A program made the position numbers and the translations under genes. The notes under the pieces were generated by a model. The model saw nothing but the letters and a program-made list of their open reading frames with translations, did not search any database and was not told the origin of the DNA. From contig DASZOL010000006.1 in assembly GCA_035550795.1 (NCBI GenBank), positions 1 to 60,671 of the forward strand: 60,671 nucleotides of DNA, given 5' to 3'. Shown piece after piece: positions 43,055 to 52,500 of this stretch (position 1 is its first letter; every line of letters begins with the position of its first letter). This DNA comes from DASRDR01 sp035550795. GTDB taxonomy: Bacteria; Methylomirabilota; Methylomirabilia; Rokubacteriales; DASRDR01.

Positions 43055-46000
43055 GTGAAGAACCAGCTCGCCTACCTTTACCTGGCGCTCCGGGACTTCG
43101 TCGACCCCCTGCGCCGGAGGCTCGACAGCCCGGAAGCGCTGGAGCACCTGTTCCACCGGTACGGCTGGATCGCGCCCCTGGACCAGCCGGTCTTCGACCG
43201 GGTCCGGCAGGCGGCGGGCGTCACGGCGCCCATCGAGCAATTCCTCGTCACCGCGGACACGCTCCAGCAACGGCTGGATGCGGATCCCGACGCGGGCCTG
43301 GGCGTGACCGATCTCGCCGCCCTCGCCCAGGGGGCGGAAGCCCTGCTCCGGGCCCTGGCCGAGTTCAAGCCGTCCGCCCTGACCGGGCTGGCCGCGCCGC
43401 TCGACCGCGCGGAGTTCTGGGAGAGCATCGGCGAGCACGTCGTGGACGACCTGCTCGAGGAGTACCTGCGCGTCTACCGGCCCGGCGCCTTCCTGCTGCT
43501 GCGCCTGTGGGGGGCCATCCGGTACGAGCCGACAAGCCCGGCCCGGCCGTTCCGGCGGCCGTACATCCGGATTCTCGTGGACTGGGACCGGGCGGTCGAG
43601 ATGGTGAAGGACCCGCTGACGTCCCTCCAGCGGGCCTATCACTGGGGCGACCCGGTGCACCCCTTCGACCACCAGGGGGCCCTCGAGGCGCTGGCGAGCG
43701 TGCTGCGGGCGATGCGGCTGCCGGCGATACCGATCGCGCCGGCCGTAGAGACGAGGCGGCGGTTCCTGCCCGATCCGGGGCGGCGGATCCAGGAGGATGT
43801 CTCCGCATTGCGGACGATCCTCCTCCAGGGCGCGTCCTTCCTCGACCAGACCCAGTACAAGATCGGCTTCGAGGTCTTCCCGGCCGCGAAGGCCGGTCAG
43901 CCCCGGCCGTCCGGCCTGATGGTGAAGCCCCTCCTCGAGGGCAGCTCGGCCCGGGCGATCCCGCTCGGGGCCACGTTCTCCCTGCGCTTCACCATCGCGG
44001 CCGACCAGGGCGACGCCATCGGCCTCGCACTCTTCCCGGGCGAGGCCAACATGATCGGCGGCGGTCCGGCCGTGGGCACGCGCCTGGAGATCGCGAGCGA
44101 AGGCAGCGAGCCCTGGTACCTGGTCGGCAATTCCAGGACGTCCCGCATCGAGCTGTCCGGCCTCTCGCTGGGCCTGTCACTCGAAGGCAGCCTCGCCGAT
44201 CCAGAGATCAGGCTGCGCCTGGCGACCGCCGGCAAGGCGGGCCAGGCCGGGGGCAAGGTCGTGATCCCCCTGGAGGATTCCGACCGGTTCGTCCAGCAGT
44301 CCGTGAAGCGCTCCTCTCTCGAGTTCGCGTTCTCTCCCGAGATCGTCTGGTCCAGCAAGACCGGGCTGGCCTTCAACGGCAAGCCGCGCCTGGACGTCGA
44401 CGTGCCGGTGAACATCGGCCTCGGGCCGGTCACGCTCACGAACGCCATCATCGCCGTCGGCCCTGGGCCCCCGCGGAACGGGACCTCGAGCCTTGCGCTG
44501 CGCGTGGGCATGGGGATCCGGGGAGCCCTCGGGCCCCTGGAGTTCGTGATCGAGAACATCGGCTTCGTCCTGAGCGTGGCCCGCTACACCCGTCAGGACC
44601 TCCTGACGGCGCCCGACGGGACCACGGCGCCCGCGCTGGGCGGCCTGGGCGTGGACCTCGCCTTCGCCCCGCCCACGGGCATCGGCCTCGGGGTGGACAC
44701 CGAGATCATCACCGGGGGCGGGTACCTCGAGTGCTTCCCCGAGCGCGGCGAGTACATCGGCGTCGCCCAGTTCAGCCTCCGGAACCGGATCACGATCAAG
44801 GCGTTCGGCGTCGTCCTCACCGAGCCGCGCGTCTCCATCCTCCTCGTGATCAGCGCCGACTTTCCGCCGGTGCAGCTCGGACTCGGCTTCCAGCTGACCG
44901 GTGTCGGCGGGCTCATCGGCATCCACCGCCGGCTGGACTCGGACAGGCTCCTCAAGGGACTGCGCGACAACGTCCTCGACGACGTGCTCTTCCCGAAGGA
45001 TCCCCTGAAGGATCCCCGCGGCCTGGTCGGCCGGGTCGGCGACCTCTTCCCGCCGAGCGAGGGCCACCACGTCTTCGGACCCATGGGCCTGATCGCCTGG
45101 GGGCCGAAGAGCCTCGTCACCATCGAGGTCGGCCTCATCCTCGAGGTCCCGTTCTCGTTCAGGGTGCACGTGGTGGGCGTCCTGAAGACCGAGGTGTCCA
45201 AGCGAATCGCCGGCAAGGACCTCTCGGTCCTGAAGCTGCAGGTGAACTTCGCCGGGCTGTTCGACTTCGAGGAGCGCTTCATCCGCTTCGATGCGTCGCT
45301 CTATCAGTCGGCGCTCCTCGATCTCCCGCTGGACGGGGAGATGGCCCTGCGCCTCCGCTACGGGCAGAATCCCGACTTCGTGCTGACGCTGGGGGGGTTC
45401 CACCCCGACTTCCAGCCACCGGCCCTGAGCCTGCCCCCGGATCTGCGTCGCCTCCAGGTGACGCTCCACGCCGGCAACCCGCACATCTGGGTGGACGCCT
45501 ACCTTGCCGTCACCCCCAATACCGTGCAGTTCGGCGCATCCGGTCACCTTCGCTTCAAGAAGTGGGGCGTCGGGATCTCCGGCGACCTGGGGTTCGACGC
45601 CCTCTTCCAGTTCAATCCCTTCCGCTTCGAGGCCGGGGTCTACCTCGTGCTCAGCGCCTCCTGGAAGGGCCACGACTTCGCCTCCATCGAGATAGACGGC
45701 ACCTTCTCGGGGCCCTCGCCCTGGCGGATCCAGGGCTCGTTCAAGCTCAAGATCTGCTGGTTCCTCAAGATCTCCGTCTCCATCGACGAGTCGTGGGGCG
45801 ACAGCGACGAGACGCAGCTGGGGCAAATCGAGGTCATGCCGGCGCTCCTGGAGGATCTCGGCGCCCCGGCCAGCTGGGAACGCACCCCGGGGCGCTCCCG
45901 CTTGCTGGTCACCTGCCGCCGCATCGAGCCGGCGGCGGCGGACCTGCTGCTGCACCCCAACGATCTCGTATCGGTGCGACAGAGCACCGTCCCCCTGGGG

Positions 46001-46579
46001 CTCCGCATCGACAAGTTCGGCGAGAAGCGCCCCCAGGGCGCCTCGCGGTTCAGGATCAAGCTCCAGGGCGGCGGGCAAGCCCTCGAGGGGGCTCCGCTGC
46101 GGGCGCACTTCGCACCGGCGCAGTTCTTCGACCGGAGTCAGGAGGACCAGCTCGCCGCCCAGCCCTACGAGCTGCTCGAGGCCGGAGCCGGCTTCGAGGA
46201 GCTGGACGCGGTCCTCTTCGACAACTGGAAGGGACAGGGGGTCGCGTACGAGAGCGCCTACGTGGACGACCCGGCCCTGACGCCCCGAGAGCCGGCGCCG
46301 CCGAGGCCGGAGACCCTCGAGGGGTTCCGGATCGGCCTGCTCAACAACGCCCTGGCCAACAGCGCCATGGGCCGTCGTGCGACGCCCAGGAGCCCGGCCG
46401 GCCCGGTCCGGATCGCGGAGCAGTACGTCGTCGCCGACCTGGGCACCCTTGCCGTCCACGAGGCGATGGTGGCCCGGAGCGAAACCGAGGCGCGGCAGAT
46501 GCTGCGAGACGTCCTCCGCAACGACCCCCGGAAGCGGGCGCAGCTCGCGGTGCTCCCGCTGTTCGAGGTCGCCCCCTAG
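43055..46579 (+). CDS. Very large DUF6603-like protein
   Basis: This 1174-residue protein has an N-terminal helical region (1-210) and then a long beta-rich region. Residues about 520-900 resemble DUF6603: GGLGVDLAFAPPTGIGLGVD, GGGYLECFPERGEYIGVAQ, GLGFQLTGVGGLIGIHRRLD, FPPSEGHHVFGPMGLIAWG, and alternating hydrophobic strands around FNPFRFEAGVYLVLSASWKG. DUF6603 has no known function; its repeating beta pattern suggests an extended beta solenoid or barrel-like architecture. There is no signal peptide or obvious catalytic motif. The GTG at 43055 follows the previous stop by 7 bp. Its place between other giant proteins implies a structural or scaffold part of one complex, which is inference. 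Confidence 0.82.
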   Translation: MKNQLAYLYLALRDFVDPLRRRLDSPEALEHLFHRYGWIAPLDQPVFDRVRQAAGVTAPIEQFLVTADTLQQRLDADPDAGLGVTDLAALAQGAEALLRALAEFKPSALTGLAAPLDRAEFWESIGEHVVDDLLEEYLRVYRPGAFLLLRLWGAIRYEPTSPARPFRRPYIRILVDWDRAVEMVKDPLTSLQRAYHWGDPVHPFDHQGALEALASVLRAMRLPAIPIAPAVETRRRFLPDPGRRIQEDVSALRTILLQGASFLDQTQYKIGFEVFPAAKAGQPRPSGLMVKPLLEGSSARAIPLGATFSLRFTIAADQGDAIGLALFPGEANMIGGGPAVGTRLEIASEGSEPWYLVGNSRTSRIELSGLSLGLSLEGSLADPEIRLRLATAGKAGQAGGKVVIPLEDSDRFVQQSVKRSSLEFAFSPEIVWSSKTGLAFNGKPRLDVDVPVNIGLGPVTLTNAIIAVGPGPPRNGTSSLALRVGMGIRGALGPLEFVIENIGFVLSVARYTRQDLLTAPDGTTAPALGGLGVDLAFAPPTGIGLGVDTEIITGGGYLECFPERGEYIGVAQFSLRNRITIKAFGVVLTEPRVSILLVISADFPPVQLGLGFQLTGVGGLIGIHRRLDSDRLLKGLRDNVLDDVLFPKDPLKDPRGLVGRVGDLFPPSEGHHVFGPMGLIAWGPKSLVTIEVGLILEVPFSFRVHVVGVLKTEVSKRIAGKDLSVLKLQVNFAGLFDFEERFIRFDASLYQSALLDLPLDGEMALRLRYGQNPDFVLTLGGFHPDFQPPALSLPPDLRRLQVTLHAGNPHIWVDAYLAVTPNTVQFGASGHLRFKKWGVGISGDLGFDALFQFNPFRFEAGVYLVLSASWKGHDFASIEIDGTFSGPSPWRIQGSFKLKICWFLKISVSIDESWGDSDETQLGQIEVMPALLEDLGAPASWERTPGRSRLLVTCRRIEPAAADLLLHPNDLVSVRQSTVPLGLRIDKFGEKRPQGASRFRIKLQGGGQALEGAPLRAHFAPAQFFDRSQEDQLAAQPYELLEAGAGFEELDAVLFDNWKGQGVAYESAYVDDPALTPREPAPPRPETLEGFRIGLLNNALANSAMGRRATPRSPAGPVRIAEQYVVADLGTLAVHEAMVARSETEARQMLRDVLRNDPRKRAQLAVLPLFEVAP

Positions 46580-46598
46580 CGGGGGGGACTGGCTCCCC

Positions 46599-49508
46599 AT
46601 GGCAGACGACGCGCAGTACTCCTTCCTCGGATGGATGCGCCGCGGCGTAATCGGAATGGCCGACGCGGGCAGCCTGCATCCCACGGGCCGCCTGTCGGTG
46701 CCGCTCCAGCTCCAGGTCACCGGCGACGGCGAGCAGGAACGCACGGGGTCCGTGACCCGTACCGCCCGCCTGTACGGGCCCGGCGACGTGAGCGGCATCA
46801 GCGAGTCGGCCGTCGTCCGCACGGTGCCGCGCCGGCACGTGCGCGACTTCGAGGCGAACTTCCTGGCGGCCATCGAGTTCTACGACGAGGACTTCCCCTG
46901 GCGCTACACGCCGGCGCTGGCCCAGGGCGGCCGGCTCAGGCCCTGGCTCTGGCTGGTCGTGCTCGGCGAAGGCGAGTATGCGCGGCGGGGCGTCTCCGCG
47001 GGAAAGCTGCCCGCCATCACGATTCCGCCGCCGCCCCTGGCGAGCGCCTTTCCCGATCCCGACACCACCTGGGCCTGGGCACACGTGCACCTCAACGCCA
47101 CCGTCACGGCGCCGCCCGGCCAGGTGAGCGCCGCCCGCCAGGCCGTGAGGCAGCTCCTCGACGGGAACCCGAACCTCGGCTGTTCCCGGCTGCTCTGCCC
47201 GCGCCGCCTCCGGCCGGATGCCCGCTACACCGCCTTCCTCGTGCCCGCGTTCGAGAAAGGCCGCCTGGCGGGCCTCGGACGCCCGGAACGCGAGGTCGAT
47301 CAGGTCCCCAACGCGGCGCCATCCTGGCCCAAGCGAGACGCGGTGCAAGGAGCCCTCGAGTTTCCCGTCTACTACGAGTGGGAATTCTCCACGTCAGGCG
47401 CCGGGGACTTCGAGCAGCTGGCCCGGCTGCTGCGCCCGTTCGACGCGAGAGACCTCGATCCCGACGCTCATCTGCTCGACATCCAGGAGCCCGGCTGGGG
47501 CCTGCGCTACCGCAGCCTGGGACCGGGCCGGAAGCACCCCGGAGCGGTCGCCCTGGAGAGCGCCCTGCGCATCCCCGGGGTCGACTCCGCGCTCGCCTTC
47601 GGGAAGGACCCCGCGGACGGCCAGCTCTCGCGCGCCGTCGCCGACCTCTTGAACCTGGGCGTCGGAACGGGCGGGACGGGAAGCGCGTCCCCCTCCGGCG
47701 CGAATCCCTTCTTCGGCTCGGACCTGGACGACGATCCGATGGTGCTGCCGCCGGCCTACGGCAGCTTCTATCGCCAGAGCACGAAGCTGACCCCCGCCGC
47801 TCCGGGCAGTTGGTACGACCACGCGAACCTCAATCCCGTGTACCGGGCCGCCGCCGGGCAGGGCGCGGCGGTGGTGCGCCGGAACCAGGAGGAGTACGTG
47901 GACCGCGCCTGGGATCAGCTGCGGCAGCAGATGGAGGCTCGCTCCGTCGCCCAGCGCTGGCAGCTCTCCCTGCAGGCCAGCCAGAAGCTCTTCGCCAAGC
48001 GGCTGGAAGCGTCTCTGTCCATCACGCTCGATCCCTCTGCGCCCGGGACCGTCGCCAGAGCACGGCAGGAGGTGCAGATGTTCCGCGCGGTCAACCTCAC
48101 CGCGCCCATGCATGCCGCCCTCCGGTCGGGGCCCGGGAGCTTCGCGGCCTCGATCCGGGGTAGCCGGTACGGCGGCGCCTACACGCCGGGCTTCGCCAAG
48201 GTGACGCGCAGCGGCGGACCGCTCATGCGCCGCCTCGACAACCGCGCGTCCGCCGCACCGACGACGCTGTTCTTCCATCCGCGACCCCGCCCGCCCGCCC
48301 TCGTCTCCCCCCTCCGCAAGGCGGTGACGGCGGCCCTCCACGTCCTGGATCAGCCCGCCGGGCGCATGCCGCCGCCGACCCTGCCCCCGAACGTGGCCGG
48401 GATGCAGATCCTGAGCGCGATGCTCGCCCGGGACGGCCTGGCCGGCTTGACGGCGTGCAAGACGGCCTTGACGTCGCTAGAGCCCCACCTGCAGCACCTG
48501 TCCATCATGACTGCGCCCGCGCCCAACAATCAGCTCTACGCCTCGATCGCCGACCAGGTGCGGCCGTCCAGAACCCTGCCCGCTCGCCTGCGGACGCTTC
48601 TGGCCACGCCCGCGTCCCCGTCCCCGGCCGAGGCGGAGCGGATCGACCTTCCTCACCTGACTGTCGAGTTTCCCGAGCCCATGTACCGGGAGCTGGCCGA
48701 CCGGTCGCCCGACTACATCATGCCCGGCCTGGACCGCCTTCCCCCCAACAGCGTCGTCATGCTGGCGCCCGACGCGCCCTTCATCGAGGCCTACCTCCTG
48801 GGGCTGAACCACGAGATGGCCCGCGAGTTCCTGTGGCGGGAGCTCCCGATCACCCTGGACGCCACCTTCTTCCGGCAGTTCTGGGACGTGCGCGACAACC
48901 CGGCCGCGAGCCGGAATCCGGAGAGCTTCAAGGACATCGTCCCCGTGCGCCAGTGGGCCTCCACCGCCCTGGGGGCACCGCAGCACCGCCCGCCTGGCAT
49001 GTCGGGCAGCCTGACCGTGGTGGTGATCCGGGGAGACCTGTTCCGGAAGTACCCCCATACCGAGGTGTACATGCAGAAGGCGGCCTGGCTGGAGGACCCC
49101 GTCGACCACCGGTCGTTCCGCCAGGCCGATCTCTCCCTGCCCGCGAACACCCGGGCGCCGCTCTTCTCTGCCCGCATCGAGCCGGACTACACCTTGCTGG
49201 GCTTCCAGCTCGACGCGACGGACGCGAAGGGCGATCCGGCGGTCGAGCAGGGACGGCCCGGCTGGTACTTCGCGCTGAAGGAGCGCGCCGGCGACGTGAG
49301 CTTCGGCTTGGACGTGGACGCGAGCGTCAACGATCCCTCCTGGCCCGCGCTGGAGGAGGTCGCCGAGAACCAGTGCATCGACGCCGAATCCGCACGGTTC
49401 AAGAGCCTGCCGCGATACGGCGCTGGCTCGGAGAAGCTCGCGGCCATGCTGTATCAGAGGCCGTTCGCGCTGTACGTCCACGCGAGCCGCCTCTTGACGG
49501 CGCTGTGA
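46599..49508 (+). CDS. Large hypothetical protein, third gene of the giant-protein operon
   Basis: This 969-residue protein has no family I can name. The N-terminal third is beta-rich and Trp/Pro-rich: MADDAQYSFLGWMRRGVIG, FYDEDFPWRYTPA, RLRPWLWLVVLGEGEY, SRLLCPRRLRPDARYTAFLV. The centre (about 430-560) is more helical. The C-terminal part contains WRELPITLDATFFRQFWDVR and GRPGWYFALKERAGDVSFGL, compact aromatic motifs that look like conserved binding surfaces. No transmembrane helix, signal peptide or catalytic motif was seen. The ATG at 46599 is 19 bp past the DUF6603 gene stop; an earlier start would overlap that gene heavily. The next gene begins 2 bp after its stop, so the two are tightly coupled. 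Confidence 0.8.
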   Translation: MADDAQYSFLGWMRRGVIGMADAGSLHPTGRLSVPLQLQVTGDGEQERTGSVTRTARLYGPGDVSGISESAVVRTVPRRHVRDFEANFLAAIEFYDEDFPWRYTPALAQGGRLRPWLWLVVLGEGEYARRGVSAGKLPAITIPPPPLASAFPDPDTTWAWAHVHLNATVTAPPGQVSAARQAVRQLLDGNPNLGCSRLLCPRRLRPDARYTAFLVPAFEKGRLAGLGRPEREVDQVPNAAPSWPKRDAVQGALEFPVYYEWEFSTSGAGDFEQLARLLRPFDARDLDPDAHLLDIQEPGWGLRYRSLGPGRKHPGAVALESALRIPGVDSALAFGKDPADGQLSRAVADLLNLGVGTGGTGSASPSGANPFFGSDLDDDPMVLPPAYGSFYRQSTKLTPAAPGSWYDHANLNPVYRAAAGQGAAVVRRNQEEYVDRAWDQLRQQMEARSVAQRWQLSLQASQKLFAKRLEASLSITLDPSAPGTVARARQEVQMFRAVNLTAPMHAALRSGPGSFAASIRGSRYGGAYTPGFAKVTRSGGPLMRRLDNRASAAPTTLFFHPRPRPPALVSPLRKAVTAALHVLDQPAGRMPPPTLPPNVAGMQILSAMLARDGLAGLTACKTALTSLEPHLQHLSIMTAPAPNNQLYASIADQVRPSRTLPARLRTLLATPASPSPAEAERIDLPHLTVEFPEPMYRELADRSPDYIMPGLDRLPPNSVVMLAPDAPFIEAYLLGLNHEMAREFLWRELPITLDATFFRQFWDVRDNPAASRNPESFKDIVPVRQWASTALGAPQHRPPGMSGSLTVVVIRGDLFRKYPHTEVYMQKAAWLEDPVDHRSFRQADLSLPANTRAPLFSARIEPDYTLLGFQLDATDAKGDPAVEQGRPGWYFALKERAGDVSFGLDVDASVNDPSWPALEEVAENQCIDAESARFKSLPRYGAGSEKLAAMLYQRPFALYVHASRLLTAL

Positions 49509-49510
49509 CG

Positions 49511-52500
49511 ATGGACACCCTGAGCGCCCTTCAACAGGAGATCGCCGAGGCCCGCGCCCGCCTGGCCGCCGCCGACGACGCCTACTACCAGGCGCTTCAG
49601 GCCTGGTCCCTGTCCGGGGAAGGCGCGGAGCGCCTGGGGCCCTTGCGCCAGCTGCGCGAGACGCGTGATGCGGCTCAGGCGAGCCTTGACGGAGCGATCG
49701 TCCGGCTGGCCGCGCTGGGCGAGCCGGCGACCCTCATCGAGCAGGTTCCCGCCGATTGCCCCTTCCTCCTGTTGCCGCTCCGGCTCGAGGCCCGCTACCT
49801 GACCCGGCTCCACGTCGTGCGCGACCTGGATCCCGGCGACCTAGTCGACGTCGCGAACCTGCCCCTCGCCGGCCGGCTGGCGAATCCCGGGTTCAAGACC
49901 GACGAGGACGGCGTGACGAGCTACCAGGTACCCGCCCTGGATTCCCTGCGGGTGCCGCCCCCGCTGCTGCAGGCGCTGAGGGAGGCGGCCCTCCAGGTGA
50001 GAAGCGGGAGCTTCATCCGGAGAAAGCCCGATCGCGAGGAGCTGTGGATCCGCATCTACCCCGACGAGGTCTTCACGGAGGCCCTGGAACGGAGCCTGCT
50101 CGCAACCGAGGCGGAGGCGGGTCGGGCCTTCTGGGGAAAGATCTGGGCGGGCGTGGACGCGGACGAGGCATGGCTGGGCCTGGCCGACGGCACGACCGCA
50201 CCGCGGGCCGCCTGGATCCTGCACGCGACACGACCCACCAACTTCCGGCCGGGCGCCCCGCTCGATGCCGCCCCGCGGTTCCCCGAGGTGCCCCTGAAGG
50301 ACGGCCCCTACACCCGTGCCCCCGTCGGCCGCTTGCTGCCGGAGCGCTTCGTGGTCCGGCTCACGAGGGGTCGCACATCCAGGGAGTTCACCGGCCGTCC
50401 CGTGCCCGAGCCCCTGCCGCTGGGGCTTGACCCGACCCTCGACCCGCTGGCGGAAGACGCGGAGTCCGCCTTCGTCTCCGAGAAGACCACGCTGAGGGCC
50501 CCGGCCTCGCTCCGCTGGGTGCACGACCTCGAGGCCGCCGAGCGCGCGGGCCTGGCCATCCGGGTCGACCTCGCCCAGCACCCGGAGTTCCAGGACGGCG
50601 TGGACAGCATCGTGGTGCTGGGCGCGAAGCTCTCCGCGGATGCGGCGGAAGGGGCCCGCCTGCTGGATGCGCACCTCGAGAACTGTCTCTACAAGGAGAA
50701 GGGCCTCGGCATCCTCCCGCAGGGCACTCCCACGAACAAGTCCGAGAGGGAAACGGGAACCAGGGGCCGGGAGGCGGAGGCCCGCCGGGTCTTCGGGGCC
50801 CTCTGGGCTCCTTCCGCCGGCCCCGGAAGCGATGAAGCCCGGCTGCGCGGAGCCCTGGGTCTCCGCGAGGATCTGCACTTCCCCGACGGCCACGTCACCG
50901 ACATCGACGAGGCCCTGACGATGAATCGTCTCCTCTGGCCGGCCACCTTCGGCTACTACTTGCTGAACTTCTTCACGCCGGACCTGGCCGAGACGACCCG
51001 GGAGCAGGTGCGGCTCTTCTTCACCCGGTACGTCAGCGGACGGGGATTGCTGCCCGTCCTCAGGATGAACAGCCAGCCCTACGGGGTCATCCCCATCACT
51101 TCCTTCGACCACTGGACCTACGGGCCGGGCCCGGTCGGCGAAGAGGCGTTCCTGGCCGGTCTGTGGACGGGGTTCCTTTCCAGACTGAGCGCCCAGTGGA
51201 AGGCGATGGCCGCCCAGGTGGCGGCCGAGAACGCGGCCGCCGCGTCCAGCCACCACCTCGACGAGGCATTTCTGAGGATGATGGGCATGAGCGCGGCCTC
51301 GGTCCGCTTCCACAAGCAGATGATGGTGGGAGCGGGCTTCCAGGAAGCCCTGCGGTCGATCCAGCCAGCGGCCCTCACCGAGCTCTCCCGGGATGCGTCG
51401 TTCAATCCCCGCATGCGCGGCACGGAGCTGGCCGCGGCGGGCCTCGACCCGGCGCACTACCGGACGCTCACCGACAGCTATTCCTCCCCGCAGGACCGTC
51501 GCCGGATCCGCTGGCACACCGTCGACGCCCTGCCCATGTCGGAAGAGCGCGGACTCCAGCGGCTGCCGGAGAAGGCCTGGAACTACCTGGAATGGCTCGC
51601 CCAGGCCAGGCTCGAGCACATCTGGACGCTCGACTTCTCGGGGGTGCCCCCGGGGGACGAGCCGCTCAACGGGAACGCGGCCGCGTTCACCTTGCTCGCA
51701 CGGCTCTGCCGCCAGGCAGTCCTCCGGACCTTCCTCGAAGCGGGCCTGCGGAAGACCGAGCCGAACCCGGGCCTCTGGCTCCTGAAGGCGAGGGATCTCG
51801 AGCCGGAGCACCTGCACGACCGGCCGATCGCCGTGAACCCGGCCGCCCTGGTCGCCAACAACAAGCTGCACCAGCTCTACAGGCCGGTCATCCAGAGGTT
51901 CGGCCTGACCGCGCCCTTCACCCTCGACCCCGACCGGTGGAGCTATCTGAAGCCCATCGCCCCGCAGCTGGACCAGCCCGGCGCCGATCCGGCCCTGCAG
52001 GGCATCCTGGAGATGAAGGCGGCATTGACGCGATTGAGCCGGCTGCCCACCGCCCGGCTGGAGCGCCTGCTCACGGAGCATCTGGACCTGTGCAGCCACC
52101 GCCTCGACGCCTGGATGCTCGGCCTCGTGAACCAGCGGCTCGACAAGCAGCGCGCCGCCAAGCCCAGGGGGATCGGGCTCGGCGCCTTCGGCTACCTCCT
52201 GGACCTCAAGCCCGCCTCCCGGCGCGCCGTCCGCTTCGTGGAGGAGACGCCGGAGCGCCTCCCCGCCGCGCCCGAGAACCTGCCGCACGCCGCCATCCCG
52301 GTCGTGAACCTCGACCTCGCGCTCGAGCAGGGAATCTCGCCGTCCCGGAACTGGGACCGGGTCTACTTCTACATCGGCGAGCAGGACAGCCCCGCCATCC
52401 GGCTGGACACGAGGACGGGCACCCTGGAGCCCGACGATCAGGCGAGTGACGCCGGCAGCCATGGGTACCTGCACGCCCCCTCGCTCGGCCACGCCGCCGC

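Noticed and set aside
44177..46873. An 898-residue minus-strand frame under the DUF6603-like gene
   Set aside because: Low-complexity Glu/Arg/Leu composition and exact antisense to a real gene.
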